Assembly (NCBI RefSeq): GCF_003315795.1
Contig: NZ_QMEY01000004.1
Coordinates: 310,001 to 374,000, forward strand
Direction: 5' to 3'
Length of the DNA: 64,000 bases
Source: Spongiactinospora rosea
GTDB lineage: Bacteria; Actinomycetota; Actinomycetes; Streptosporangiales; Streptosporangiaceae
The position numbers and the translations under genes are program-made. Numbering within the stretch: the stretch's first letter is position 1; every line of letters starts with the position of its first letter. The notes beneath the pieces were generated by a model, which was not told the origin of the DNA, ran no database searches, and was given only the letters and a program-made list of their open reading frames with translations. Below are positions 33,692 to 42,817 of the stretch, piece after piece.

Positions 33692-34317
33692 TCGCCGAGG
33701 ACAACGTCGTCCTGGCCGAGGGCCTGAACCTCCTCCTCGCCTCGGCGGGTTTCGAGGTCGCCGCGATCACGGGCGACGGGCCGTCGTTCGTGGCGGCCGT
33801 GGCACGGCACGCGCCCGAGGTGGTTGTCGTGGACGTACGCCTGCCGCCGTCCTTCCGGGACGAGGGCATCCATGCCGCGCTGGAGGTCAGACGGCGCAGG
33901 CCCGGCCTGCCGGTGCTGGTGTTCTCGCAGTACGTCGAGCAGGTCTACGCCAGGGAACTGCTCGCGGACGGCCGCGGCGGGGTCGGCTACCTGCTCAAGG
34001 ACCGGGTGACCCGGCTGGAGGAGTTCCTGGAGTCACTGCGCCGCGTCGCGGCCGGCGGCACCGCACTGGACGCGGAGGTCGTCTCCCAGCTCCTCGCCCG
34101 CAAGGCGGACCCGCTCGCCGATCTGACCCCGAGGGAGCACGAGGTCCTCACCCTCATGGCCCAGGGTCTGGCCAACACCGACATCGCCACCCGGCTCGTC
34201 ATCACCGAACGCGCGGTGCACAAGCACATCGGCAACATCTTCCTCAAACTCGACCTCGCCCCGACCGACCCGGGCCACCGCCGCGTCCGCGCCGTACTGA
34301 CCTACCTGGGCCTCTGA
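33679..34317 (+). CDS. NarL/LuxR-type response regulator
   Basis: 212-aa regulator. The receiver has acidic pocket AEDN, phospho-acceptor Asp52 in VVVVDVRLPP and Lys in YLLKDR. The LuxR helix-turn-helix at the C-terminus reads LTPREHEVLTLMAQGLANTDIATRLVITERAVHKHIGNIF. GTG start at 33679 after GGAGGTGA, overlapping the kinase gene, so they are one operon. Its end overlaps the convergent hypothetical gene by 16 bp. Confidence 0.93.
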   Translation: MRVVIAEDNVVLAEGLNLLLASAGFEVAAITGDGPSFVAAVARHAPEVVVVDVRLPPSFRDEGIHAALEVRRRRPGLPVLVFSQYVEQVYARELLADGRGGVGYLLKDRVTRLEEFLESLRRVAAGGTALDAEVVSQLLARKADPLADLTPREHEVLTLMAQGLANTDIATRLVITERAVHKHIGNIFLKLDLAPTDPGHRRVRAVLTYLGL

Positions 34318-35240
34318 CCCGCGAGCGGTCGGCTGGTCGATGGATCCACCTCGATCCAGCCGCTTTGGTACGGGTTGGCCACCCCACCGATGTAGACCTC
34401 GTCATATCGGCTGAACATGGTCCGCGTACCGCCGAAATCATCTGGCTCGCTCTTGATGGCGGCGGTCACCTGAAACGGCTTGTCCCCGTCATTGATGACT
34501 TGATCGGTCATCACACCCCGATCGAGAACCTCCAGCACGATGGAGAACCGGCAGTGATGCTCAAGGGTCCAGGCCTTCACATGGAAGACGATCTCCTCGT
34601 CCGGCTTCAGCGATATCGTGTTCTGCTGAAAGTAGTCCCCGCTCCAGTTCCCGCTTTCATCTTCGGCCTTGCCACGCGGCTCGGGCTCGTCGAGATCCAG
34701 GCCGATCTTCACGATTCTCTCCGGCGCTCCGGCGCTCGGGCTCTCGAAGTACGCGCCGGAAAGCGGCTCCCGGCATTCCGTGTCCGCCTTCATCCCCATG
34801 ATGCGCACGGGCCGATCCCGATTCCCCCGGGCCACGATCTCGATATCGGTTTCCATGATATCCACACCACCCCGCCGCCGGAACCACTGGGCATGGGCCT
34901 CCGTATGCGCGGGAATGGCATTGATCGCGGCCAGGTCACCGGCCGACAGCCCCGGAGCCGACGAGAAGGCCCAGCTGTTGCTCTCGGACAGCCGCTGGAC
35001 CTTCACCAGATCCACCGCCACCGCCGACCCCGGCCTCTGCACCGATGACGGACCGGGAGTCCTCGGTACGACCTCCGGCACGGCGGGAGGCGCCATCCGC
35101 TCCTGAATCGTCCAGACCAACACCGCGACCAGTACCGGCGTCGCAACCGCACTCCCGACCCACCTGACAACAGGCCGCTGCCACCAGCGCCGCGGCTGAG
35201 CCGAATGCAGGTTCCGCGGATACCTTGCGGGTCTTCCCAT
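34302..35240 (-). CDS. Hypothetical single-pass membrane protein
   Basis: 312-aa protein starting at ATG 35240 behind AAAGGAG. A basic N-terminus (RPARYPRNLHSAQPRR) precedes one transmembrane helix at about residues 28-46. The remainder is predicted outside the cell: a Pro/Ser linker, then a beta-rich domain (VDIMETDIEIVARGNRDRPVRIMGMK, FHVKAWTLEHHCRFSIVLEVLD) with two Cys that may pair. The layout is like proteins annotated only as hypothetical in soil actinomycetes. Codon use is less GC-biased than the flanking core genes, and it marks the left edge of a lower-GC patch. Confidence 0.7.
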   Translation of the reverse strand: MGRPARYPRNLHSAQPRRWWQRPVVRWVGSAVATPVLVAVLVWTIQERMAPPAVPEVVPRTPGPSSVQRPGSAVAVDLVKVQRLSESNSWAFSSAPGLSAGDLAAINAIPAHTEAHAQWFRRRGGVDIMETDIEIVARGNRDRPVRIMGMKADTECREPLSGAYFESPSAGAPERIVKIGLDLDEPEPRGKAEDESGNWSGDYFQQNTISLKPDEEIVFHVKAWTLEHHCRFSIVLEVLDRGVMTDQVINDGDKPFQVTAAIKSEPDDFGGTRTMFSRYDEVYIGGVANPYQSGWIEVDPSTSRPLAGQRPR

Positions 35241-35360
35241 CAGGCTCCTTTCCCAGCACCAGCCATGATGGCACGCGACCGCATATTCGGGCAGCAAAAA
35301 GAGCCCGCGACGAAATGGATATATCCCCGCAAACCAGCAATATTCCCATTAAGTGAGCGA

Positions 35361-35849
35361 TCACTCGGCGGGCGCGATCCGCCCGTGCTCCAGATAGACC
35401 GTTTCCATCGATCCACGGGCGGCGGCCGCCGCCTTGAGCCGACGAGCGAGCCGATCGATCAAAAGCCCGTCCAGCTCTTCAACGGAACGGAATTCGTACC
35501 CGCTCAACTCGTTGTCGGTGAAGGCGATCCGCTCGATCATCTCGCCACCCAAGATCCCGCCGTCGAACACGAACACGACCTTGTCCCCCTCCGGCGGAAG
35601 AGGCGCCCAATCGACCACGAGCAGTCGCCCGATGACCGGCCGGATGCCCAGCTCTTCCCCCACCTCCCGGACACACGCCTCATACGGGGTCTCCCCCGGC
35701 TCGACATACCCGCCCGGAATGTCCATAAAGGGCTTGTACGTGGGATGAACGAGCAGCACACGACCATCGCCATCAAAGAACAGCGCCCCAGCGGCGGCAC
35801 TGGCCAGGGCGAACCGCGGGACCCGCTGATCATTCACGGCCTCGACCAT
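35361..35849 (-). CDS. Nudix hydrolase (paralogue of 29970)
   Basis: 162-aa protein with a full Nudix box (IPGGYVEPGETPYEACVREVGEELGI). It is clearly similar over its whole length to the Nudix protein at 29970 (AAAGALFFD, GRLLVVDW, FVFDGG, FTDNELSGYEF, ETVYLEHGR). ATG at 35849; a GTG four codons later (VNDQRV) aligns with the start of the paralogue and may be the real start. Lower GC at third positions than its paralogue suggests separate acquisition rather than recent tandem duplication. Confidence 0.87.
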   Translation of the reverse strand: MVEAVNDQRVPRFALASAAAGALFFDGDGRVLLVHPTYKPFMDIPGGYVEPGETPYEACVREVGEELGIRPVIGRLLVVDWAPLPPEGDKVVFVFDGGILGGEMIERIAFTDNELSGYEFRSVEELDGLLIDRLARRLKAAAAARGSMETVYLEHGRIAPAE

Positions 35850-35925
35850 ACGCCGCAGGGCCGCATCTATGCGGGCGCGGCCATCTCATGAATCCTGTCG
35901 TCCCCCCGTGCCATGATCCCCCGCT

Positions 35926-36369
35926 ATGGATCCCGATGAGTTCTGGCACCTGATAGAGCACTCCGGGCGCGAGACGAATGGCAAGAAGGCCCGCGCGTCA
36001 TGGCTGCAAAATGCCCTGGAACAACGCTCCGCCGAGGCGATCATCGCCTTCGAGCACATCTGCGCGGCCAGGCGCCGAGTGGACGCCCAGGATCCCGGCT
36101 CATCCCCCACTCCCAAGGTCGGAAACGCTGGCATCCCGGCGCATGAGCTCGCCCCACGCTATGGGATCAGCGTGCGGTCAGAATCGGCGCACCTCCGCGG
36201 TACGGCTGTGATGAGCCGCCGCCACATCGTGGTGCCGCAACGAGTCCAGGCCGCGTTCCGAGGCGCGCCAGGAGGGCTACGCCGGCCGTACGCGATGGCG
36301 GCGAGCGCGCCGCCTCCTGCTGCGGGCAGCGGCGCGCCTAGGACGTGCGCGCGGTCGGCGCTCTCCTGA
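35926..36369 (+). pseudogene. Truncated DUF4240-like gene
   Basis: The first 54 codons (MDPDEFWHLIEHSGRE..., then LQNALEQRSAEAIIAFEHICAARRRVD) match the start of DUF4240 proteins, in which this helix pair is followed by a WDLWxAAYLI-type core. Here the frame stays open to 36369, but after about residue 55 the sequence becomes Pro/Ser/Arg-rich with no domain character. None of the three forward frames continues the family. It is best read as a remnant truncated by deletion near 36090. Confidence 0.5.
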
Positions 36370-36414
36370 CTCCGGCCGCTCAGAACACCACGGCTGTTCT
36401 CGGTGGACATACCC

Positions 36415-38187
36415 TCAGGCCGGTGGCGTCCAAGCGGCTACGTAAACCGTCTGGGGGCCTGATGGAACGTTGTAGCCGCGGACGCGCACCTGCCAGATGC
36501 CGGGTGCGACGGGCGCGGACGCCCGACACCTCTCGAAGACGCTGGCGATAGAAGTGCTCGACGCCCGGACGATACCGGAAGGATCGACCAAGTACAGATC
36601 GATGTCGTTGTGGGCGGCGCCGAACTCAGGCCACCAGATCGCGGCATCGATGAAGGGAGCTGTACCACTTACCGTGCCGAATGGGTGGTTGACCACCTGG
36701 CCGTTGGAAACGCTCACCTTGCCGAACATCGCCGTACCGTCCTGTGTCAGGCGCAGCGGACCGGCGCCGGTCGTGTTGTCGAACTGCGGCCGCTGCCCGG
36801 CGAGGATGAGGTGCGCGTACACCTGACCCGGATCGATCGTGCCGGTGCCGCCGCGGAGCCAGTTCCGCAGCAGCGCCGCCGCGCCGCTCGCGTAGGGTGT
36901 GGCACCGCTCGTGCCGGTGTAGATGTGCCTCGCGGTGTCTGAGGCGTTGCTCGCCGTCTCGGTATTCGTCGGGGCCTGGACGTCGGGCTTGAACCGGCCA
37001 TCGGCAGTGGGGCCACGACTTTGACCGGGGATCTGCTGAAGGGTCTGGACGTCGAAGTTTCCGACCCCGATGACCCGGCGGGCATTGGCCGGGCAGCGCA
37101 CGGTACCGGCGTTCGGGCCGAAGTTCCCGTTGGCGGCGACCACCACCGCCCCCACGTCGAACGCCGCGTCGGCCGCCTGCGCGAGTGCGCCCTGGTGGTC
37201 GGCGGTCCCTTGCATCTCCGCCACGATGACACGGTCGAGCACCGAAACCGCGGTCTGGAAGCCGCGTATCGCCGCCGCCTGGTCGAGGTTGCAAGGTGAG
37301 ACCGATGGGTAGATCTTGAAACTGTCCAGCGTGATTCCGGTGACACCGCGAAAGTCGTTTCCCTGGTTGGCGTTGGCCGTGATGATCGCCGCCGAACCTG
37401 TCCCGTGGTTGCAGGTGTCGTTGGGGTTGAGGCTGGTGCCGGTGTTGCAGTCCGCGCCGCCGTTGACGCAGTCCCGGCGCAGGTCGATGTGCGACGGATT
37501 CGTGAACTGGGTGTGGGTGGACCGCACGCCGGTGTCGAGCAACCCGATCCAACCCGCATTCAACCCGAGGTTGAAGTATGGGTCGGAGTTGATGCGGGCC
37601 CGTCCGTCGTCCACCTCATCCTGTGGGGGCTCCTCGCCGGAGAACCGCGGCTCGATCGACACGATGTCCTCGCGGGCCGCGAGACGCTCCACCGATCGAA
37701 GGGGCATGTCGAACACGCCGCCCTTGATGATCCAGAACGGTTCCACCAAGTCCGCTTCGTAGCCGGCCAGCTCATCCGTCAGCCGCTGATACTCCGGCTC
37801 CCGGCGCGCTGCGATCGATCGCACCAGTTCCTGGGCCCGATCGAGCAACCGCCGGTTACGGCCGGAGTCGCGCGGCTCGTCGACCGCGGGCTCCGGGAAA
37901 CGCGGGAGGGACGTGGAATCCGAGAAGACGACGATGATATGCGCCCGCTCGTCACCAGGCCGGCCGGCCAGCCACTCGCGCAACACCGGATGGACTTTCT
38001 CCCGGTCGTAGCGCGGGCTTGGCTCGTCCACCTGTTTGGGCTCGCGCGCCTCTTCGTAGAAGATGGCGTCGTCGGCGACCGGATGCTCCTCGACCCGCTC
38101 GATCACCCCTTGGCGCAACTCGACGTTATACATCACATTGTAGACGTCCTCGGTTTCGCGCCCTGCCGGATCGGTAAATACCGTCAT
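36415..38187 (-). CDS. S8 (subtilisin) family serine protease without signal peptide
   Basis: 590-aa subtilase. The triad is Asp218 in GLLDTGV, His261 in NHGTGSA and Ser427 in GTSGAT, with oxyanion Asn353 in AANGNFG. The N-terminal 195 residues include an I9-like/pro-domain region (HIIVVFSDSTSL, VFDMPLRSVERLAAREDIVSIEP). The C-terminal 110 residues resemble a PPC-type beta domain (DIDLYLVDPSGIVRAS, GIWQVRVRGYNV). No signal peptide is visible, so it acts in the cytosol or is exported by another route. ATG at 38187 with GGGGA. It lies in the lower-GC patch beside degenerate DNA. Confidence 0.88.
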   Translation of the reverse strand: MTVFTDPAGRETEDVYNVMYNVELRQGVIERVEEHPVADDAIFYEEAREPKQVDEPSPRYDREKVHPVLREWLAGRPGDERAHIIVVFSDSTSLPRFPEPAVDEPRDSGRNRRLLDRAQELVRSIAARREPEYQRLTDELAGYEADLVEPFWIIKGGVFDMPLRSVERLAAREDIVSIEPRFSGEEPPQDEVDDGRARINSDPYFNLGLNAGWIGLLDTGVRSTHTQFTNPSHIDLRRDCVNGGADCNTGTSLNPNDTCNHGTGSAAIITANANQGNDFRGVTGITLDSFKIYPSVSPCNLDQAAAIRGFQTAVSVLDRVIVAEMQGTADHQGALAQAADAAFDVGAVVVAANGNFGPNAGTVRCPANARRVIGVGNFDVQTLQQIPGQSRGPTADGRFKPDVQAPTNTETASNASDTARHIYTGTSGATPYASGAAALLRNWLRGGTGTIDPGQVYAHLILAGQRPQFDNTTGAGPLRLTQDGTAMFGKVSVSNGQVVNHPFGTVSGTAPFIDAAIWWPEFGAAHNDIDLYLVDPSGIVRASSTSIASVFERCRASAPVAPGIWQVRVRGYNVPSGPQTVYVAAWTPPA

Positions 38188-39346
38188 GATTTTCCCCTAT
38201 GGTTTCGATCTTCCAAGGAGACCACGTGAACCCGACTGGCCGCCGCCACGTCCTTCACAGAAACAATGCGGAGTGAATGATGACCTCGCGTCGTCTGCCA
38301 CGGTCGGCGGATGGCAAAGAGCGGTGGCCGTGGGCTACTTGCGCGGCCTGCACCGTTCGTAGACCTCTTCTCAGACAACCACTTATCTGGCTGTATGCAC
38401 TACCTCATCAACAGTTTTGGGTCTACATTGACATTGTGCGAACGATTTCATTGAATGGGGAGGGTAGCCTTGGTTTCAGGGTTTACCGGAAGATGCGTTT
38501 ATGGCAGCATCGATGCCGACGGCTTCACGCGTAACTCGGTGAACAGTTCGAAAACATCTATGACGCGTCGGTCCAGGCCGTGTACCACGCCGGGTGTCGC
38601 ACCCGTGATTCCGCTGGCCGCTCTACCGGCCACATGGCACGGTGATCCGGTCCGGTGCGAGCTCTGCCGTGCGATTCGGCGATCTGGGCGAGTATGCCGT
38701 CCAGCACGAGGATCGCGGGCCGGCCGGACGCTTGCCAAGGCCCGCGACCTGCCCGACTCGTCGATTACCCGCCCGGTCCGCAGCAGGTTGGCGAGCGCGA
38801 CGGCACGGATCGCGTACGCGCGGCCAGCCGCCGCCTGTCCAGGTCATAGGCCGGCGGGCAAAGCTACGCGGGAAGGGATCCAGGAAGTTCCGCGGGCGTC
38901 CTTTGCTCGCTTTCTCGTCTGGGCCATCGCCTGGTAGGGCAGCCGCCATTCGTTAGTTGACCTGGATATACGCGGTGCTCAGGCGGGCTCGGCGATGGAA
39001 CCAGCGGGCGCGGGCTTGATGGCGGCGTCGCCAGGTCGGCCAGTGAGACACCCTCTGTCAGCCTCAGGCCGCGCGTTTGAGCCCTCGGTTGCGGTTGGCC
39101 GTGTGAACGGCTTCGTCGTGGCCGCGGTCGGACTTCGCCCGGCGGGTCTGGCCCGCCCGGCCTGCGACGAAAGCGCTCAAGGCGATGGAGCCCCCACCGC
39201 CGACGAGGCTGAGGGCTTCGTTAGGGCGACGCGGTCGGGCAGAAGGCGGTGAGCTGCGGATGCTTCCGTGCTCCCGGTCGGCGGTGTGCTCCCGATTCCG
39301 TGATCCACGAAAGCAAGATCCCGAGGTCGGCGACCTGGGGAGATGC
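38188..39346. other. 1.15-kb degenerate region between the subtilase and tRNA-Val
   Basis: No intact gene is convincing. Short frames occur in all directions without ribosome sites. Pieces look like broken coding DNA: on the plus strand EQFENIYDASVQAVYHAG after a stop near 38538; on the minus strand RPAILVLDGILAQIAESHG near 38700 and a C-terminus ending HDEAVHTANRNRGLKRAA at about 39067. I suspect transposase or integrase remnants but cannot name a family. The left 250 bp is AT-rich and probably carries the subtilase promoter. Confidence 0.5.
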
Positions 39347-39421
39347 TGGTGGGCGGTACTGGGTTCGAACCAGTGACCCCTCGCTTGTAAGGCGAGTGCT
39401 CTACCGCTGAGCTAACCGCCC
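39347..39421 (-). tRNA. tRNA-Val (anticodon UAC)
   Basis: Read leftwards, the cloverleaf is complete: acceptor GGGCGGT/ACCGCCC, D arm GCTC...GAGC, anticodon stem CTCGC/GCGAG with loop CTTACAA (anticodon TAC), and T arm ACTGG-TTCGAAC-CCAGT. Discriminator A is at 39350 and an encoded CCA at 39349-39347. The 3' end faces the degenerate region on the left. Confidence 0.97.
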
Positions 39422-39445
39422 GCCGTTCGTGGTCGGCACTACACC

Positions 39446-40402
39446 TTACGGTACTGGGGCCGTGTTGGGCACATCAGGCGTCCAGGTGGTGCCGATGTCG
39501 GGGTGGCCGGCGATGTGCCAGCCGAGGAGGGCGGCGCCGAGCATGCCGGCCTGGGGGCCGAGGGCGGCCGGGCGGAGGGGTGGGGCGGGGCGGAAGGCGA
39601 GGTGGGTGGAGAGGCGGTCGGCGAGGGGGGTGAGGAGGAGGGGGCCGGATTCGGCGAGGCCGCCGCCGATGACGATCAGGGAGGGGTCCAGGAGGAGGGT
39701 GTAGGTGGCGAGGGAGAGGGAGAGGGCCTGGACGGCGTCGGTCCAGACCTCGGTGGCGTCCTTGTCGTCGCCGGTGGCGGCGCGGGCGGCGATCTCCTCG
39801 GTGGGGGCCGTGCGGCCCGTACGGCTCGCGTAGCGCCGTGCCACGGAGGCGGCCGAGGCGTAGGTCTCCAGGCAGCCCCGCTGGCCGCAGGCGCACGGCT
39901 CGCCGTCCGGGTAGACGGGGGTGTGGCCGATCTCGCCGCCCCAGCCGGTCGCGCCGGCGTACGGGGAGCCGTTCAGTACGCAGGCGCCCGCGATGCCCGT
40001 GCCGATGGGCAGGAAGAGGAAGTCGGAGACTCCGCGCCCGGCGCCGATGACCGCTTCGGCGAGGCCGCCGGTGCGTACGTCGTGGCCGAGCCGGACGGGC
40101 ACGCCCTCGGGGGCGAACGCGGACGCCGGGACGTCGCGCCAGCCGATGTTGGCGGAGAACAGGGCGGCGTCCGGGGTGACCAGGCCGGGGACGCAGAGGC
40201 CGACTCCGGCCAGTTCGGTGCCACCGGGCGAGACGCGCGACAGGTCCAGGATGAAGGTGCGGATGGCCGCCACCACGGCGTCGGGGCCGTCGGCGCGCGG
40301 GGTCGGGCGGCGTTCGGTATGGAGGACCACGCCATCCCGGGTGACGGCGCCTCCCTTCATGGAGGTGCCGCCCACGTCGAGGCCCACTACGAACGCGCTC
40401 AT
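39446..40402 (-). CDS. ROK-family sugar kinase
   Basis: 318-aa cytosolic kinase of glucose, N-acetylglucosamine or N-acetylmannosamine type. The ATP-binding motif is GLDVGGTSMKGG at the N-terminus, the substrate loop is GGEIGH, and the ROK zinc motif is CACGQRGCLE. Catalytic Asp is in LGHDVR (in the usual N/HD position). The ATG at 40402 follows GGATGGGCGG; ATGs further upstream lack sites. Without the winged-helix domain it is a kinase, not a ROK repressor. Which sugar cannot be decided. Confidence 0.9.
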   Translation of the reverse strand: MSAFVVGLDVGGTSMKGGAVTRDGVVLHTERRPTPRADGPDAVVAAIRTFILDLSRVSPGGTELAGVGLCVPGLVTPDAALFSANIGWRDVPASAFAPEGVPVRLGHDVRTGGLAEAVIGAGRGVSDFLFLPIGTGIAGACVLNGSPYAGATGWGGEIGHTPVYPDGEPCACGQRGCLETYASAASVARRYASRTGRTAPTEEIAARAATGDDKDATEVWTDAVQALSLSLATYTLLLDPSLIVIGGGLAESGPLLLTPLADRLSTHLAFRPAPPLRPAALGPQAGMLGAALLGWHIAGHPDIGTTWTPDVPNTAPVP

Positions 40403-40520
40403 GCCGCCCATCCGTTGATTAAATGCTGAAAAGGGGGTGTTCGTCACGCCACGGCCGTTATGTGGACAGCGGCGCCTTGACCATAGCGCAGCCGCGCCCG
40501 GTTCTCCTTAGAGCACTCCG

Positions 40521-40537
40521 GCCCCCACTTCTGGGGC
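40521..40537 (-). terminator. Short hairpin after the zinc-ribbon gene
   Basis: GCCCC and GGGGC arms with a small loop lie 10 bp past the stop of the leftward zinc-ribbon gene. Confidence 0.4.
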
Positions 40538-40546
40538 GGGGGCGGG

Positions 40547-40864
40547 TCAGTTGCGGCCCAGGACGCGGTTGAGTGCGGCCTCCACCTCGGCGGACAGGCC
40601 GGGCGGCGTGGCAGGGGCGAGGACGCCGGAGGTGGTGGATCTGGCGGCCGGGCGTTCGGCGCCGCAGTCGCGGCACTCGACCTCGCCGAGCCGGCAGATC
40701 AGGCGGGTGGAGCCGCACGTCTCACAGGCGTCGAGCCGCAGGTCCGCGGCGCCCTGGCAGTCCGGGCAGATGAGGACCTGGCCTCCGTCGCTGACGCCGC
40801 GCAGCCAGGGGCTGGCGCCGCGGACGGGGTCCGTCTGCCGGGCCCCGCAGCGGTAGCAGGGCAT
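40547..40864 (-). CDS. Zinc-ribbon protein
   Basis: 105-aa protein with four CxxC pairs (CYRC at 3-6, then CPDC, CETC and CRDC), enough for two zinc ribbons. A Pro-rich linker and a short C-terminal helix (SAEVEAALNRVLGRN) follow. ATG at 40864 after GAGGCGAGG. Related small proteins occur in actinomycetes, without known role. It sits between ahpE and the ROK gene on the same strand. Confidence 0.78.
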   Translation of the reverse strand: MPCYRCGARQTDPVRGASPWLRGVSDGGQVLICPDCQGAADLRLDACETCGSTRLICRLGEVECRDCGAERPAARSTTSGVLAPATPPGLSAEVEAALNRVLGRN

Positions 40865-41022
40865 CCTCGCCTCCGTCAGGATCGATGCTGGACGGTCACC
40901 ACCGGCCGTCCCGGGCGAAGCCGCCCTGGCAGGCCGGGAAATCCGGAAATCTGGAAATATCTGGATCCCGTCGTGCCAGAAGGTCACATCGGGCCTAGCG
41001 CGATCATCACGGGCTCACGAAC

Positions 41023-41478
41023 TCACGAGATCGCTGCGAGCGCCGCGGTGTACTCCGCCGTGTCGCGCGCCGAGTGGATCGGGTTGACGACCTTCCAGCG
41101 GACCACGCCCTCACCGTCGATGACGAAGGTGCCCCGCAGCGCGAGACCCCTGTCCTCATCGAAAACACCGTACCCCCGCGCCACCTCACCGTGCGGCCAG
41201 AAGTCCGACAGCAGCGGGAACGTGTACCCTTCCCGGTCTCCCCAGGCGCGCAGCGCGAAGATCGAGTCGACCGTGACGGTCAGCACCCGCGCCTCGTCGC
41301 GGCGCGGCGCGAACTCGTCGCGGATGGACCGCAACTCGCTGGTGCAGACGCCGCTGAACGCCAGCGGATAGAAGATCAGGACGATGTTCGACCCCCGCAG
41401 ACCGGAGAGCCGGACCGGGGTGCCGTGCTGATCCTGCAGCTCGAAGTCCGGGGCGGTGGATCCGACCTCGACGGACAT
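41023..41478 (-). CDS. ahpE: AhpE-type one-Cys peroxiredoxin
   Basis: 151-aa thiol peroxidase reducing hydroperoxides. Peroxidatic Cys45 lies in YPLAFSGVCTSEL, and no second Cys is present, as in mycobacterial AhpE, which is recycled by mycoredoxin. The WPHGEVARGYGVFDEDRGLALRGTFVID region is typical. ATG at 41478 with GGGAGGA. Its position beside the DUF3052 gene and aceE matches the conserved actinobacterial order. Confidence 0.93.
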   Translation of the reverse strand: MSVEVGSTAPDFELQDQHGTPVRLSGLRGSNIVLIFYPLAFSGVCTSELRSIRDEFAPRRDEARVLTVTVDSIFALRAWGDREGYTFPLLSDFWPHGEVARGYGVFDEDRGLALRGTFVIDGEGVVRWKVVNPIHSARDTAEYTAALAAIS

Positions 41479-41629
41479 GCAAGGTCCTCCCGATCACCAG
41501 CCAGATGACACGTCTGGGCACATGGACAAGCGGTCACGGCGCGCGTCGGGCGCGCGCACGCGTTCTGCCGCACGGCCCGCGCGGAGCCGGCCGTACGGCA
41601 GTGACGGCCCCCGATGAACGAGCGACGGG

Positions 41630-42058
41630 CTAACGACGCGTCTTCGGGGTCGCCAGCCGGGTCCCCGACCAGTCGGCGGCGGCGCTGATGCTGCTGGTCT
41701 GCGACAGACCCGCCGTCGTGGCGTCCTCTCCTATGTCGCTCGGCTCCACGTGGCCGCTCCTGCCGGCCTTCGGCGTCAGCAGCCAGATCTGGCCACCATC
41801 GGCCAGCCCGGTCTGAGCGCCGGTCAGGACGTCGAACAGGTCGCCGTCACCGTCGCGCCACCAGAGCAGCACCACGTCAACGACGTCGTCATAGTCCTCG
41901 TCGACCAACTCGCTGCCGGTCAGCTCTTCGATGGACTCGCGAAGTTCTTCGTCGCAGTCCTCGTCCCAGCCGATCTCCTGCACCACCTGACCCGGCTTCA
42001 GGCCGAGTCGTTCGGCCAGGCCGCGCTCGCCCTGCGCCTGACCCGCGGTCGCGCTCAC
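41630..42058 (-). CDS. DUF3052 protein
   Basis: 142-aa acidic cytosolic protein. The core is LAERLGLKPGQVVQEIGWDEDCDEELRESIEELTGSELVDED, then VVLLWWRDGDGDLFDVLTGA and GQIWLLTPKAGRSGHVEPSDIGEDA, all typical of the family. Function unknown; consistently a neighbour of ahpE and aceE in actinobacteria. GTG at 42058 with GGAGGG. Confidence 0.93.
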   Translation of the reverse strand: MSATAGQAQGERGLAERLGLKPGQVVQEIGWDEDCDEELRESIEELTGSELVDEDYDDVVDVVLLWWRDGDGDLFDVLTGAQTGLADGGQIWLLTPKAGRSGHVEPSDIGEDATTAGLSQTSSISAAADWSGTRLATPKTRR

Positions 42059-42205
42059 GTCTATCCCTCCTGCTTGAATGGCCCCGTCCGATGCGGACGT
42101 CCGGCCCTATGTGGGCCTTCGCTTCGGCACAGTCCACACGCTGTGACCCGCCGACGTCAACGGTCGCCACGGCAACGGGCCGCCCGAGGCTGCGGTATGC
42201 CCGGA

Positions 42206-42613
42206 TTAGTCGGACAAAAAAGACAAACGAACTCGACGGTTCGGGTTGTCCACGTTGAGATCCACAATCGTGATCGACTGCCATGTGCCCAGCGCGAGCC
42301 GCCCGCCGACCACGGGGACGCTCGCGTACGGCGCCACGAAGGCCGGCATGACGTGCGACCGCCCGTGGCCCTCGGACCCGTGGGCGTGCCGCCACCTGCC
42401 GTCGGCCGGGAGAAGGTCGCCCAAGGCCGTGAGCAGGTCCTCGTCACTGCCGGCGCCCAGCTCGATGAGCGCGACGCCGGCCGTGGCGTGCGGGACGAAG
42501 ACGTGCAGCAGCCCGTCCTCGCCACAGCTTCTCGCGAAGTTCTCGCACTCCCGGGTGATGTCGTGCACACGGTCCCGTGTCCCGGTCGTGACCTCGATCT
42601 CCGTAGACTTCAC
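42206..42613 (-). CDS. YjbQ-family (UPF0047) protein
   Basis: 135-aa single-domain protein. The family motifs are HVFVPHATAGVALIE and GHGRSHVMPA with several conserved His that bind a metal or phosphate. Family members have weak thiamine phosphate synthase activity, but the physiological role is unsettled. GTG at 42613, 9 bp after the DUF1918 stop, so the pair is an operon. Confidence 0.92.
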   Translation of the reverse strand: MKSTEIEVTTGTRDRVHDITRECENFARSCGEDGLLHVFVPHATAGVALIELGAGSDEDLLTALGDLLPADGRWRHAHGSEGHGRSHVMPAFVAPYASVPVVGGRLALGTWQSITIVDLNVDNPNRRVRLSFLSD

Positions 42614-42622
42614 CAGTCGATC

Positions 42623-42817
42623 TTACGGCCGCCGTTGAGCTGGGACGACGACGGCGTCAGGGCCGGGAAATACCAGACCGGTGTGCCCGTCGTCGAAGCG
42701 CACCACGTACGGCGGGCCTCCGCCGGGTCCGCGTACCTCGATGATCTCCCCCCGGCGGTCCCGCTCCCCCACGATGTTGCCGTGCACCAGGAGCCGATCA
42801 CCAACCGTCGCGTTCAT
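42623..42817 (-). CDS. DUF1918 protein
   Basis: 64-aa SH3-like small protein (VGDRLLVHGNIVGERDRRGEIIEVRG, PPYVVRFDDGHTGLVFPGPDAVV). ATG at 42817 after AAGGAGGG; a second ATG two codons earlier is too close to the site. Function unknown. Upstream partner of the YjbQ gene. Confidence 0.9.
   Translation of the reverse strand: MNATVGDRLLVHGNIVGERDRRGEIIEVRGPGGGPPYVVRFDDGHTGLVFPGPDAVVVPAQRRP

Noticed and set aside
36415..38187. Subtilase with no signal peptide as an intact secreted lantibiotic-processing protease
   Set aside because: No lanthipeptide precursor, LanB/C/M or exporter genes lie nearby.
38188..39346. Possible intact transposase or integrase in the degenerate region
   Set aside because: Only short fragments in different frames; no catalytic DDE or integrase motifs and no terminal repeats that I can see.
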